From positions 20,684,725-20,748,724 of the forward strand of contig NC_084706.1 of NCBI RefSeq assembly GCF_033807575.1: a DNA stretch of 64,000 nucleotides, given 5' to 3'. A program made the translations under genes and the position numbers. Shown one piece after another: positions 22,225-34,819 of this stretch (position 1 is the first letter of the stretch; every line of letters starts with the position of its first letter). The notes under the pieces are model-generated. The model saw only the letters and a program-made list of their open reading frames with translations, was not told where the DNA came from and made no database searches. This DNA is from Cydia pomonella. Taxonomy: Eukaryota; Arthropoda; Insecta; Lepidoptera; Tortricidae.

Positions 22225-25200
22225 GAAATGCAATGAAAGTCGTTTCATTACCATTAAACATCTCTCTCGTACTCATTGGTGCGCGTGATATGCGTTAAGT
22301 CTAACGACAATCGTCAAGGTAGTATAAAACAAGATCAAGACCATAACATATTGTTAGTTCAGAAGCGGGCTTTTTTATTGTCCTTAGTAAATATTCGCTA
22401 TGTGCACAACTGTCACGTAACCTAGCGTCCGCAAGTCTAGGGGAAAACGTCAATTCACTACAACTTATAAAACTACTACAAAACTTAAAACTACTGAACG
22501 GATTTTCATGCGACTTTCATCTATCAATAGAGTGATTCTTGAGGAAGGCTTAGGTATATAACTTGTTAAGGTTTTGTGTAAATTGGTTGAAATATAACGA
22601 TGTTGCCGGAAATAGCTTTAATCGAAAACGCTGCCTAATCAGTTTGAGCTATAACAACACAATGTATGGTGGGGTTGTTTCTCATTCATAGATCTACAAA
22701 AAAGTTCGCGATGTTAAATGTCTATCTTTTAAGGATAACTTACTATACCCATTCTTAACTTCTAGAAATAGATCACATAGTATGTGGCATTTGCAAAGCT
22801 GTTTATACGGATACAGTATCAATAATTATCAAATTAAGTCCGTTAGTTATATTAAGCATTTCATACAGATTACAATGGTCCCTTACACCATACAATTTAA
22901 ATGAATATGTCACGAGTAATCGTAAATTAAAGTTTCATTTCGAGCCATATAACTTGTACGAAATGTTAAAGACGCTATCCGCAGTTAGTTCAAATTTTTA
23001 CCACCTTATGCGCTGGGATCGCTTTACTTACCCCCACCATGCACTTCGCACGGTACCAATAAGACCGTACAGTATTCGATATCGCGTCCCATTAAGTCTA
23101 CTTAAGAAATTTGCATTTACCTAAACATAATTTTGCCGCCACCGCCGCCGCCGATCGCTTGCAGAATAGGGACGAGTCGATAACTAGAAATAACCAGTCG
23201 ATACAATAGTGCTTTTTGAAATGCCAGAAGATTGGGAGCTAACAAAAGAAACTTGCGACGGAAGATATTACCATCGCGCGGGTTTTTACATTTTGTCTCA
23301 ATTACTCTGAAAATATACTTTGTTTTAAAATTTTGCTCGTCAGTTTACTTGGCTATATCACTAGCTATTTTATGCTTATGCTATGGTATAGTAAGTATGG
23401 CACAGTAACATTAAACAACTTAAAATAAATGAAAAAATTAGACATGTTTTTGTGATATTTTTATACCAAGCCAATCAATAGTTTCTATGTAATTTTTTTC
23501 ATGGCATTTACCCTTGATTAAAAAGATTAAATATAAAAACTACGATTTCCCGTGATTCATTTATGCAAACAAAGCATTCTAGTTCGTTTGAGACTCTAAG
23601 TCGCCACTCGCCACGACCGCAAAGAATTGAGAAAGAAGAAAAGAAAAATATTATGAATCACGGCGAACTGTATATTAGAGAGCTAGCAGTATAATCATTA
23701 TCTTAAATTGATGAGTATCTTGCTTGTACTTTTCCGTTGAAGTAAGCGAGAAACACAGGGAAATCAAGATCCTTTTTGTGAAATTGGAATGCACCTGTTC
23801 AACTTTACACTTGTTGTTATGGCACGTTGTGTTCTTGACATTTCGACCAAGGCTAATAATGAAATATAATTATACAGTGGTTTAACTGCATGCTGGAGGC
23901 ATGGAATAAGGGCGAGCGAGTGAATGACTGACTGAATTCTACACTCCGCGAGTACCACTCACCGTGAGCCGCTAACGCTGATAGGGCTCAAGGACGTATT
24001 AAACAAGATGAAATCCTTATCAAATCATTTAAACAGAACCGGCATCCATAGCTATTTATATTATACCTACATCCTTTATTCATTATAACCATTATATTTA
24101 TAACTTTTTATTTCAAATTTAAAACAGACATAATTTAATTCTTAATTAGTTTACATACGATAAAGTAGATTCAATTTCAGAGTAGAATAGAAACCACGAC
24201 ATAAAACTTGAAATTTTATTTTCTATAAACGGAGTATAAACATATGTACTCCTTAAGATTATATACTGTTTATTTTCACTGTAGTTTAATTTTGTGCTTG
24301 CTGATGTAATGAAGTGGTTTGACTGTATTTAAATTTATTCTTAAAACTGGTTATAAAACTTTACTTACTTAAATAACAATTAGGTACTTTTGGCCAAAAA
24401 AATTTATGATATAATCGCCCAATGGTAAGCGATTGCCGTCGCCCATGAACACTCGCACCAGAGGGCCTGCAAGTCAGGTATAAAAATCTTTATTTCTCAT
24501 AAGAAGATATAACAAAACTTCACTTGAATGAGAAATTAACATAAAACAGATTTTTTTTTAATAAACTAAAGGGTTGTGGGTGCATATACACATATTGTAC
24601 ATATAGTTTAAGTTTCTAAAAGATTAGCAACGTGAATGCGACACATCTGGAGTTGCAAGCGCCCACAAAATACGGCAGCCGATTACTACCAGGGGGGTCG
24701 CATGCTGTGTATTAAGTATATAAAGGAAAAATAACATTCCATATTAAAAAAGTGTTGCAAATATGACACTTAAGCTTTTTTTTTCTTGCCTGCCTTTAAG
24801 ATGGGAGCTCTTTTTTTTCTTTTCTTTTATGTACCGTTCGGATTGTGGCTTGCAGTCGTGGTCGACAAGAGCGAAAGTGATGGTTTTTATGGTTTGCTAT
24901 GAAATACGTTCAAATCGCGGGAGCATTGAGGTCGGACCGCATACCTATTTCTTTCCTGTTCTTTCAATCCGAGCCAATGGGTTTTCCGGAACTTAGAGGA
25001 ACGGATAAAACGTGCACACGTCATCCTCGACGAAATTCTAAGGTTTATGTGTCAAAAACAAGTCAAAAATAATATTATTTCAACTAGGCCTAGCAACAAG
25101 AACTTTTAAAATAGTCATATTTTACAAATATAATTTTAAGTCTGAAAAAAAAAATATAAATACAGTCGAATCAGAGCAATTAAGTTTTAAAATGATTGTT

Positions 25201-26680
25201 CTTAAAAAATATGATATCGACGGTGAAAAGGTAGAACCTTTTAAGCGACATTTCGCGAATCTTACAGGAGAGTGACCTAAATTTAATTTTTTACCTCAAA
25301 ATCATAGCTTTTTTCTAGCTTATTTAGAGAGATTCGTTGTATGGACGTATTATTTGAAATTATAATAGCTTACATAAAACAATAATGTTATTCTGTAAAG
25401 CAAACAAATATCTGAAATAAATGTCGCTTATCTGAAAAAGACTCAAATATGCTCCCGAAAGAACCTGAAGAGATACCTCAAAATTGTTATGTCTGAACTG
25501 AACTAGTCTTTGCAGGATATTGATTTAAGCAACAGGCACTAAAACTTAAAAAGGTATGTTTAATTATATAATTATTATGTTATTGTCATTCTAAAGAGGT
25601 ATTATATGTCCATAAAGAAGTATGTAATATGCCGTTTAAATGTATATCCACAAACACGTGAAAATAAAACACTGAGTAAAATCTATAAATAAAACCGATT
25701 TAAAATAACGGTTTTTATAAACAAAATTGAAATTAAAATATTTTGCTCTAAGTAAATAATAACGGTTTGAAATAATGTTAAAGTTTGGCATGATTTAATT
25801 GTACAATAAATTAATAAATTTTACCAAAAAAAAAACCGGTTTCCGAGCGTATCTGACATTTGGCTTTCGAAGCAGAAGCTACTATGTATGGAGTGTGGAA
25901 TTAAGAGGAGTGGCATCTCTTATGGTAGAACTGTTACAAAAGTGTCCAGCTGTCAGCTATAAATAATAGTTCCAAATCTCTCCAGAGTAGCGCTAGAGTA
26001 GCTAAGAACCTAGGCGTTATTGACGGAGTGAATTACGCTATCTATGATTTGATTTTTTTGTTCAAGTACTCTAGGTATTGTAGCGCCACCTATTTAAAGT
26101 TTTTTGATGACACTTTTTGGTACATGGAGATTTCGTTCCTTATCTCTACCTTCCGTACTACTATAAAACGATGCAATCAACTTTACTGGTTAATTGCAGT
26201 GCGTGATTTTTATATAAGTGCGCTTCTTAAAAGAAGCAGACGATAACGAGGAAAGGCGTCAACGCTTTCATAGACCAACTCTTTATCAACCAATGACAAG
26301 CAAGATCTCACCTGATGCCTGAGGTTCATTGGAAGTTACACAGAAAGTTTAAGACCCGGCACTGAAAAAAATAGATAGCCGAACTGGTTTTGTAACTTTA
26401 CTAAATAACTAAACTACGGTTATAAGAAAATAAACTTTGCATAAATTTACAAACTTATTTTGTAGTGTATACCCAGTACCTGAACACTGATAGCCAAACA
26501 CGGTTTTGTAACATATAACACATAGTTCGCAAGTCCCAATTTTTGTGTAAACTGTAACCAAAATTTTGTTACAGTTATGCAAACATTTCTTTCAGTGGGG
26601 GGGCTTGCACTTGGTTATATATTATTGCTGTATATTGGTTACGAGAATACATGCCACCGAGCTGAAAAAGCTGGTTTGTC
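22225..26680. other. Long stretch without a supported gene
   Basis: AT-rich DNA, mostly without repeat families I recognise. A weak relative of the LINE 3' end may lie near 24415-24475 (CAATGGTAAGCGATTGCC). Short frames (24763-24996, 26028-26246) show no family resemblance. Confidence 0.5.
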
Positions 26681-26790
26681 GCATTTCTGCCGCGATTAGA
26701 ACGTTAAATCTGTCAGTAATTTTATCTATGACATTGTTAATGAAATCCCCAGCGTCGAACCTGCTGCAGTTGCCATCCGAATGTGACATT
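26681..26790. mobile_element. MITE fragment (GGTGACATTCGGAT family), reverse
   Basis: CTGCCGCGATTAGAACGTTA ... GTTGCCATCCGAATGTGACA. It matches 21597-21720 in part. The ends are uncertain. Confidence 0.55.
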
Positions 26791-27149
26791 TAATCAATCT
26801 ATTTGTATTCATTGAACAAAGATGAGCCACGAAGGTCAAAAGCAATGGTCCAATGCTATCGCCTATTCACAATATAAAGGTTACCGGAAGGAAACTGATC
26901 AATAATATCGTTGCAGGTTATTATAATTTAATATATACCACGTATTCTTCATGACTGTATCTTGAGAGGGGGTAAACGCAAAATAGACTAGATGACAAAT
27001 TTGTATTAATGGTATCAATCGGTCAGGTTTGTTTGTAGGATAAAATGTCTTTATGGGAGCCATTGCAATAAAGCAATACAAAAGTTAGAATCAGAAGTGA
27101 TAGTTAAAGTCCGACAGTCTTACTACACCTACTCTCATAACACTCCTAA

Positions 27150-27343
27150 CGCAGCGGATTACGTGAGCGAATAACTCGTGAATGCGACGCGGCGCGGCGC
27201 GGCGCAGCGCGGCGGCCCAAAAGCATTCACGTTCACAACTAGATCGCCCACGTAGGACACTTCCATAGGTATCAAAGGATTGAATTCACCCACGCCGCGC
27301 CGCTTCGCGTTTGTGAGGTTATTTGCTCACGTAAGCCGCTGCG
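27150..27343. mobile_element. Harbinger-like MITE with GC-rich core, 194 bp
   Basis: Ends CGCAGCGGATTACGTGAGC and GCTCACGTAAGCCGCTGCG are inverted, flanked by TAA on both sides (27147-27149 and 27344-27346). Inner GCGGCGCGGCGC runs face CCGCGCCGC. The 3-bp TAA duplication suggests PIF/Harbinger mobilisation. It is not a CpG-island promoter. Confidence 0.82.
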
Positions 27344-27944
27344 TAACAAAACTATAAGTGGACGTGACGGCACGGTCACTAAGAGCCCATTTTAAGTCTT
27401 ATGGAAAACAAAACAATTGCGATTTTGTCGGTGAAATATTGCGTTTATATATATAGTTGCGATACAATCTTTTTTGTATAAAATATAAGGAATCGAACGG
27501 TACCTTTATTTTATTCCTTTTTGAAAATTAAAAAGTTTCTGAAACTTTTTTGTATTTTTTTATCATTTCCATATATTATTTTAGTATCCACATTTGTGTG
27601 ATAAATTGCTCATTTGCTATTTATTTTACTAGTTTTTGTTATAAAATTCAACATGTGTCAGTAGACCATATATACAAGGACCTGTGGCATGTATGGGACT
27701 GAGAGGTATAATGAAACACACGTGCTTACTCGCGAGCATTTGTATTGTAACTAAATCAACGTACATCGTCAACTTATATCTATATCTTATACTACCACAC
27801 ACACCTCAGACAGACTTCAACCAAAATCTTAAAAGGTTAAATTTAGCTTGATAGAAAATTCACGAAAAGAAGTCTAATTTTTTTTCATTTCTCTATGTAA
27901 CCTCCAATAAACCTCAGGTATCGAGATCTTGCTTGTCATTGGTT

Positions 27945-28140
27945 ACTATGGGACCAAACCAGAAATCGCAAAAAAAAAAATTGACTGCTTTATACATTTT
28001 GGCTGTCTGACCTTAACATTTTCTATGGAAGAGTAAATTCTTTTTCCCGATTTCGGGGTTAGTCTCATAGTAAAAGTTGCTCAGTATGACCTCTTTACTC
28101 AGCCCGTAAATTAATGCAGGTGACTTAAACAACCTGTATT
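27945..28140. mobile_element. Palindromic interspersed repeat, copy 1
   Basis: AAATCGC near 27964 faces GATTTCGGGGTTAG; the core has CATTTTGGCTGTCTGACCTT. TAGTAAAAGTTGCTCAGTAT and GCAGGTGACTTAAA follow. A relative lies at about 32815-33060. The family is not known to me. Confidence 0.6.
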
Positions 28141-29487
28141 TGCAAGGACAGACAGCATGATGGTATTGATGATTGTGTGAGTTCTGGGTATCCGGGAACC
28201 ACGGAATCTTATTTTAACTCTGACTTCATTCCTGTCCATTTCCTGGTCGATAAGAAACCACGGTCAGTATCTGCTAGTTTGACCAGCAATGAGCGGTGAA
28301 TAGTCAGTTTTGTGACAATTTTCACCGTGGTGAAACAAGGGCCTTTGAGATATTTCAAAACATTTACCAGTAAACTCGCTATGGTGTCAATTGGACACTA
28401 CAAAGGCAGCTTTGGAGCCCTTGATCCTTATTCGTTCCGCTCACTAAACACGCCTAGGTTATTGCGAAACGACATAGTTTGTGCTTAGAGAAGGGCATGA
28501 TTACTGAAATGTATTGTGTATGTTTTGCAATTATAAGTACGAGTATATGTTGTTACATATTTCGTAGAAATTGTATTTTATTATTACTAAAATTTGCGTT
28601 ACTAGTTATGTAGATAGTAATAAGAAGTCTTATACTTAATTTAAGCCGCAAGGATAGCGGCAAATACATTCAATGAAAATGTCAAAAGTTTTCATTTATT
28701 CATATTCATGAATACAAATTGTATGGGAAAAAAATTCCTCCATTTGTGGCTTTTCTACCCGGATTTTTTTTTGCTTCCATACAGGTTTTTAACCATCGAT
28801 AGGAATGGGATCGATTGGCATAAAAAAAGTTTGTTAAAAATGACCTTTTTCTCGCATCCTGTATGTTTTTCCAAAATCTGTAAACGCCAATCTTCATTCA
28901 TTTGAAATCGAGGGATGGTCTTCTAAGACCGTTTTCGCGTAGGAGCACGGGATCTGGTAGCTGCCCTCACTAACCTAAAAAGAAAATCCACCTTACTGTT
29001 ATTTATAACCTGCTACCATCAGGTTGTCTGGAAGAGATGACTTACAGCGATAAGACCGCCTGTTACTATCTTTCTTTACATTGTAAATCTGTTTTTTGAA
29101 TTTGTTTTCTTTGTGGTGTAATAATAGTATTTTATACACTCGTGATATAATAGAGTTTTGCAGTCGAGTACCGTGTTCAGGCAACGAAGCTTGCTGAGTT
29201 GCCTAATTGAGGTACGAGATTGAAAAGCTTGATTATATCACTATTGTATATAATACTTTTTCTTCGAGTTATCAAAAGTATTTTGTTTTTACTATAAGAC
29301 CTAAATAAGTGATGAAAATTGGTGAGTATCTAGTTAAGTAGACAAAAAGACATAAACGCGCGATTTTTAAAGTTGACTACAGCGTATCGAAAGAAATGTT
29401 ATAGTTGAGTTAATCATACATGAAAAGTAGGTACGCAATCATAGTTTGGTATACGAAATCTTAATTCGACGATTACAGTCGACGAGT
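28141..29487. other. No recognisable gene
   Basis: AT-rich. Overlapping short frames on both strands at 28706-28905 are mutual shadows in a low-complexity region. I see no exon or RNA gene. Confidence 0.5.
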
Positions 29488-29777
29488 AAAAAAAACCGGC
29501 CAAGTGCAAGTCGGACTCGCACAGGAAGGGTTCCGTACCATTATCTATAAAAACGGTCACCCATCCAAGTACTGACCCCGCCCGACGTTGCTTAACTTCG
29601 GTGATTGGATGAGAACCTCGAGATTGGAAAGAAACATTTATTTTATTCTGTTTTTAGTATTTGTTGTTATAGCGGCAACAGAAATACATAATCTGTAGAA
29701 ATTTCAACTGGCTAAGTATCACGGTTCATGAGATACAGCCTGGTGACAGACGGACGGACAGCGGAGTCTCAGTAATA
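29488..29777 (+). mobile_element. AGTCGGACTCG repeat carrying a 5S rRNA-like module
   Basis: It begins CCGGCCAAGTGCAAGTCGGA and GGGTTCCGTACC, as in the other copies. After CTATAAAAACGG the usual 40-odd bases (ending CCCCCCTTAAAT at 7875-8170) are replaced by a 65-bp 5S-like stretch. The usual TTTATTTTATTCTGTTTTTA core then resumes. Confidence 0.85.
29556..29620 (-). pseudogene. 5S rRNA-derived fragment
   Basis: Read on the minus strand it gives the middle of 5S rRNA: the arm before box A, the A-box region (ACCGAAGTTAAGCAACGTCG) and the C-box region (AGTACTTGGATGGGTGACC). Only about 65 of 120 bases are present, with substitutions. It is not a working 5S gene, but it may keep internal RNA polymerase III promoter elements. 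Confidence 0.85.
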
Positions 29778-30030
29778 CATACTTATATTCCGTAGAGATC
29801 AAATTCTATGACTACAGTCCGTTATTCATCATAGATGAATGACGTACGAGTATGACTCATTATAATGAAAACGATGAAATTAACTAATAAGTTTAACGTA
29901 CTTAGTAAATCACACTTAATCGTTACCTACTATTTACTTGTGACACTTATTTCGTAATTGCCTTACGTTTACCTGGCGACGCGGTAAACAGTAAATAACA
30001 CAGTAGGTAACATAATAATTTTATTATTAC

Positions 30031-30200
30031 GACCGGTCTGGCCTAGTGGGTAGTCACCCTGCCTATGAAGCCGATGGTCCTGGGTTCGAATCCTGGTAAG
30101 GGCATGTATTTATATGATTAACACAGATATTTGTTCCGATAATGGATATTTTCTATGTATTGAAGAATTTGTATTATATATAAATAAATAAATAAATAAT
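30031..30200 (+). mobile_element. tRNA-derived SINE, second family, internally deleted copy
   Basis: The head GGTCTGGCCTAGTGGGTAGT and B box GGGTTCGAATCC are tRNA-like. It then jumps to TTTTCTATGTATTGAAGAAT and ends in (AAAT)n. The full body is seen at 59065-59322. It is not a working tRNA. Confidence 0.8.
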
Positions 30201-30425
30201 AAATAAATGTTATAGGACATTATTACACAAATTGACGAAGTCCCACAGTAAGCTCAATAAGGCTTGTGTTGAGGGTACTTAGAAAACGATATATATATAA
30301 TATATAAATATTTATAAATACTTAAATACATAGAAAACACCCATGACCCAGGAACAAATATCCATGCTCATCACACAAATAAATGCCCTTACCAGGATTT
30401 GAACCCAGGACCATCGGCTTCATAG
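30201..30425 (-). mobile_element. Second-family SINE, minus strand, head truncated
   Basis: TATAGGACATTATTACACAA, TAAGCTCAATAAGGCTTGTG, AACACCCATGACCCAGGAAC and GGATTTGAACCCAGGACCAT in reverse order. It breaks off at CTTCATAG inside the tRNA-like head. It lies tail-to-tail with 30031-30200. Confidence 0.82.
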
Positions 30426-30436
30426 TCTTCTTGGCT

Positions 30437-30510
30437 TACCGTGGGACTTAATCAATTTGTGTCAGAATTAGTATGTCTCTATAATATTTATTTATTTATT
30501 AATTATTGAC
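30437..30510 (+). mobile_element. Second-family SINE tail, plus strand
   Basis: CTTACCGTGGGACTTAATCA, ATTTGTGTCAG and a (TTTA)n tail match the 3' end of the SINE in plus orientation, directly after the minus-strand piece. Confidence 0.65.
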
Positions 30511-30944
30511 GCTAGTTATTGTTATTACCTGAGTATATAGTACATAGTATTTATCTTAATTAATAAATATGTTTAATAACGTCAAATATAAAGTACCTAC
30601 ATACAGATTAAGAAAATAATCAAAATTAATATAATTTAACCAAGATCACTACTACCGCTTGTAGTAACTAAATCGTTAAAACATTACGCATGTTTAATAG
30701 CCCAACAAATGCAAAATTCTCACTAATTTGAAATGACAGAGTGTGCATGTGCTACAATAAATGACAGAGTGTATATGTCAGCTTGGTCCTTCTTGGTACT
30801 ACTTGTGGCACGTTGATATAATTCATAAAAATCAAGTGGATTGACACACTAATAACTAGATATGATTTTAAAAATGTGTGTTAATTACGAATATTATGAT
30901 CAGTCACGTTTTCCGGCCACAAATTGTGATCACTTGTAGTTTAA

Positions 30945-31065
30945 GGGCTCCTCTATACGATGGCCCAACGTAGGCCAGTCTAAGGGACGCAGCTATGCGG
31001 TGGAATGAGATAGCAATATCACTTGCTCCCTCTAACGCATAAATGGGCGTCCTTAGGGCTGACCT
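30945..31065. mobile_element. MITE, left part (CGATGGCCCAACG family)
   Basis: GGGCTCCTCTATACGATGGC, then GAATGAGATAGCAATATCAC and CTCTAACGCATAAATGGGCG. The right arm survives only as GGCGTCCTTAGGGCTGACC before the next MITE starts. Confidence 0.6.
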
Positions 31066-31182
31066 AGCAAAAGGTACCACATTGTCACTTACCATAAAGA
31101 CTAAATTGGCTTGTATCTTTATACGTACCTATAACCTGTCAGAGCATCCTTATGGCAAGCGGTAATGTGGTACCTTTTGCTT
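31066..31182. mobile_element. MITE with about 30-bp inverted ends
   Basis: AGCAAAAGGTACCACATTGT faces TAATGTGGTACCTTTTGCTT; TTACCATAA and TTATGGCAAG extend the match. About 117 bp, non-coding, abutting the previous MITE remnant. Confidence 0.8.
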
Positions 31183-31389
31183 GACACATTTTTGCCCCAC
31201 CACGCCATAACACCACTCGGAATATCATTCAATTGTGTAGGCTCGCGCAATGAATTCGAAAATCTAAATCTAATTTTTTTTTTCAAAAGAGGGAAAGTAT
31301 AAACCTAGAATGTTGAAAACGAAAAGTGGGAAACGTTTTCTCTTATCGTGATATCATAAAATCCATGGTATTATATGATATTCCAGTAA

Positions 31390-32050
31390 TAGACCGCGAG
31401 CCAGGAACAGATTTCCATGACCAATCGGCTCCCGGGCGAAAACTCGTATAGTGGTTAACGACTATGTACATATGATCAATCCTCGTAGACGTCAGCTGCC
31501 GCTCCATTGGTGGGTTAAGGAATGGCAGCCACCAAAACACTTTAAAAAAATTGACATCGCCTCCTATTTGATACTTTGCCAGATGACAGTTCAGATGCTA
31601 TTGTTAGTTAAAAAAATTGTCAGCCGATTGTATTGCGGTATTAAGAACGTCAGCTAGTCGCATAAACATGTAAAACATAAGCGCTTTACCGTTTTATGAT
31701 AGGAATAACAAAATCATGAAACTTTGCATGTAGCATTCCATAAAGTGATAAGGCACGTATTTTTACATGTTCATGTGACTAGCTGACGGTCTTTCCACCG
31801 CGATACAACCTACTGACGGTTTTTTTTTGTTTAAAGCAACATCCAAACTATCATCTGACACAATATCAATCGGGAAGCGTTGACTGTTTTTTTTTTACAT
31901 GTTGATGTCATCAACTGACGGTCTTTCCAACACGATATAACCGGCTGATTATTTTTTAAATTCATGATAGCATCTAAACTATCATCTGACAAAGTATCAA
32001 CAGGCGATGACCGCGATAACTGACGATATATGTTCCTGGTTCGCGGTCTA
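31390..32050. mobile_element. 661-bp inverted-repeat element
   Basis: Ends TAGACCGCGAGCCAGGAACA and TGTTCCTGGTTCGCGGTCTA are inverted. Inside, GACGGTCTTTCCACCGCGAT and TCTAAACTATCATCTGACA recur in several orientations. A diverged relative fills about 58330-58715 in the transporter gene. Frames at 31451-31657 and 31831-32184 are incidental. Confidence 0.8.
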
Positions 32051-32059
32051 TAACCTAAA

Positions 32060-32220
32060 GCGCGCGTTGGTGGAAAACAAGCATGTGGTTCGTCTAATGG
32101 TAAGCGGTCACCGTAGCTTATGGACGCCTGCCACTCCAACTGTAACATGCTAGTTGCCGAACCTTTAAAAACCTGAACAATCATTTTTTAAGAACCCCAT
32201 ACCATAAATTCTTCAAAAAT
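32060..32220 (-). mobile_element. LINE 3' end remnant, diverged
   Basis: GGTGGAAAACAAGCATGTGG, TGGTAAGCGGTCACCGTAGC, TTTAAAAACCTGAACAATC and AAGAACCCCATACC match the 3' end of 57425-58013. Decayed and non-coding. Confidence 0.75.
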
Positions 32221-32814
32221 TTGGAAAACCTTGATAGTTTTGAATCTTGAACATTCTACACCTATCAAAAATATCTTGTTTTACCTACCTACATGTTGCA
32301 CACTGACTATACTGTGCCACTTATTTATTTGTACAAGTGAATGCGAGAATATTTAATTACTTAACTTTATCTTTTTATATCCAAATATTGATTACGTTGC
32401 TACTAAAATTATCGCTAAGTATATCAATCTAATTTTGTCAACGCTAGGACGAAATTAGATTAAAAGGTAATGACAACATTACGACATTAATCTATAAAAT
32501 AAATAGTATACGTATAGATAATAGTAACTTTAAGTTGGTAGGTATTGTAGACTTAACACGACTGCCTGACTCAAACTGAAATATTCGCTAACGTCTGCAT
32601 AACTTATGGGCCGATTCGAAGAATGATTTAGACTCGTTTAAGATCTTGGAAAGGTCCCTTTTGATATGGACTGTCACTATGAGTATGTATACTATGTCAG
32701 TATTGACACTGTCAGTGACTCGTTGTACGGGTACTGGTCTGCGGCATAAAACTTATTTTGTTCCATTTATAAGGCTATATACAGACTGTTTATTCAGTCA
32801 GCTGGAATAATTTA

Positions 32815-33060
32815 CGGGGTTAATATATAGCTCATACTGAGCAACTTTTACTATGAAGCCAACCCCGAAATCACGAAAAAAAATTGGCTGTTTCATACAT
32901 TTTGGCTGTCTGACCTTGACATTATATATGGGAGGGTAATTTATTTTTTCAGGAAGCGGGGCAGATAGGCACAAGGGGCAGTTTTGAACACCCGCTTTGC
33001 TTAATATGACGTATATATTCAGCCCCTACATTATTGCAGGTGACTAAATAAATACCCTAT
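32815..33060. mobile_element. Palindromic interspersed repeat, copy 2
   Basis: CATACTGAGCAACTTTTACT, CCAACCCCGAAATCACG, CATTTTGGCTGTCTGACCTT, then GCAGGTGACTAAATAAATA. It shares these blocks with 27945-28140 with arms exchanged. Confidence 0.6.
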
Positions 33061-33459
33061 ATACATATATGGATAAATAACCAAACCGGATTCTTTCTTT
33101 AAATATTTAATGTCGGTTAACAAATAAAAGCGTGACATCACCATTAAAAAGGCCTTGGTCGGTTGCGCAAAAAATTAAAGGTCGCAATAAAACCTGATTC
33201 ATATAGAGTTTATGTTGAATTTTATAACTAGAATAATTATTATACGTACCTAATATCTTTACATACAGGTACCTGCTTATTTTATCAACAATATCTAGGG
33301 AACCGAGCCTTGCTCGGAAAACGTATAAAAACTAAAAAAATGCGCGTTTTCCCAGAGATGAGACCTAGCTAGATCGATTTTTCGCCCTCAAAACCCCCAT
33401 ATAGCAAATTTCATCCCCGAAATATATAAATATATATACATACATCTGTGTGAGATGTT

Positions 33460-33711
33460 TTAAGCAGCATCCTGGTAACGACACTTGCGTTCGTGGCTGT
33501 ATAGCCCTATGCGAGAGAGGATCCCACATCCACACACGCGGCAGGTGTATGCTTGCCCAGGTGGGCGAGGGTTGGAGGCCTGCTCGTGGCGCCTCGTGCG
33601 TTTCTCTCTTAAAGAGGTAAACCAGGCAGCGTCGTGTTTGGCTTGACCATCGTGAACAGCATACATATACTCTGGCAAACCAAGAAAGTCGGCTAGTCAG
33701 AGTATACGTAG
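33460..33711 (-). pseudogene. Non-LTR retrotransposon ORF2 C-terminal fragment with zinc-finger motif
   Basis: The minus frame 33678-33460 ends in YTCRVCGCGILSRIGLYSHE and RKC, a Cys-X2-Cys...SRIGL.SH...C knuckle typical of the C-terminus of several non-LTR retrotransposon polymerases. It is preceded by the usual charged linker (LREKRTRRHEQAS). A stop follows within seven residues. The upstream part is lost next to the MITE at 33712. The clade is uncertain. Confidence 0.8.
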
Positions 33712-33818
33712 TATAAAGGCGTGGCATCCACGATGACGCGCAGATTTGTCAAATCTAACCTTTAATGACATGACAATACGAGTCATGGCACGCGTCTTCC
33801 TGAATGACACGATCTATA
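33712..33818 (-). mobile_element. 106-bp MITE family, diverged copy
   Basis: CATCCACGATGACGCGCAGA, TTTGTCAAATCTAACC and CTGAATGACACGATCTATA match 20081-20523 in reverse. The left terminus has drifted. Confidence 0.85.
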
Positions 33819-34819
33819 ATTACATTACTGTGTTAAGTGTTCACATAAAATTGTAAAACGTCAGTACAGATATTTTTGTGCTAACAGAGTACAGATATAA
33901 GTTTTGAAAAAACTTTTGCGTAGGTATTTGTGAACTTTCACTTGGTTAAATAATTTTGAAAAATATTTGTACACATATTTATCAGTTTGCAGTTGCTTAC
34001 ATATTATTGTGATACTTGCTCAGATTAATATGACAGGTGATATTTGTACATATTTTTGATTGGTTAATCTGTTCAGATGCATATGTACCTTTCTATACTC
34101 ATTTATTTTTGAAGCCTTGGTTTTGCTCATATATTTATGAACTCGACTGTACTAGCTTCTACCCGCGACTTGGATAAAATCTGTCTTACGTCGTTCCCAG
34201 GGTCTCAAACTATCTCCATCTAATTTGTTTTACCGGTTAAAGCATGAAGAGGTAAGAGACAGACAGAGTTGCTTTAGCATTTTACGCATTTATCATATTA
34301 GTGTAAGATAGAACACAACGTTTTCGGCCATAATTAATATATTTCTATCTCATCTTACTTTAACCTAATCCTATTTCTATTTCTTTCATTAAATCATTCT
34401 TCTCTTTCTTTCTAATTTAAATTCAAGCATACTGTCTCGTTCACTCAGTAGTCTCAATACGTTTTATTTTACGCAGTAACAAATGCACCTTACATTAGTA
34501 GGTATTTTCTCTCAAATGCAATACGACCACACACATCTTTCTCGCGTTTTCCCGACATTTTTCCACGGCTCATGGGAGCCTGCGGTCCGCTTGGCAACTA
34601 ATCCCAAGAATTTGCGTAGGCACTAGTTCTTACGAAACCGACTGCCACCTTCCAACCCAAAGGATAAACTTGGCCTTATTGGGATTATTCCGGTTTCCTC
34701 ACGATGTTTTCCTTTACCGAAAAGCGACTGGTAGCTAAATATCAAATGATATTTCCTTCATAAGTTTAGATAATTTCATTGACACGAGTCAGGGTTTGAA
34801 CCCGCGACCTCGGAATATT

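Noticed and set aside
27180..27310. CpG island or promoter
   Set aside because: The GC runs are the inverted interior of a Harbinger-like MITE with TAA duplications.
29556..29620. Functional 5S rRNA gene
   Set aside because: Only the middle 65 bases are present, embedded in an interspersed repeat.
30031..30105. Functional tRNA gene
   Set aside because: The stem pairing is poor and it continues into a SINE body with an AAAT tail; several similar copies exist in the window.
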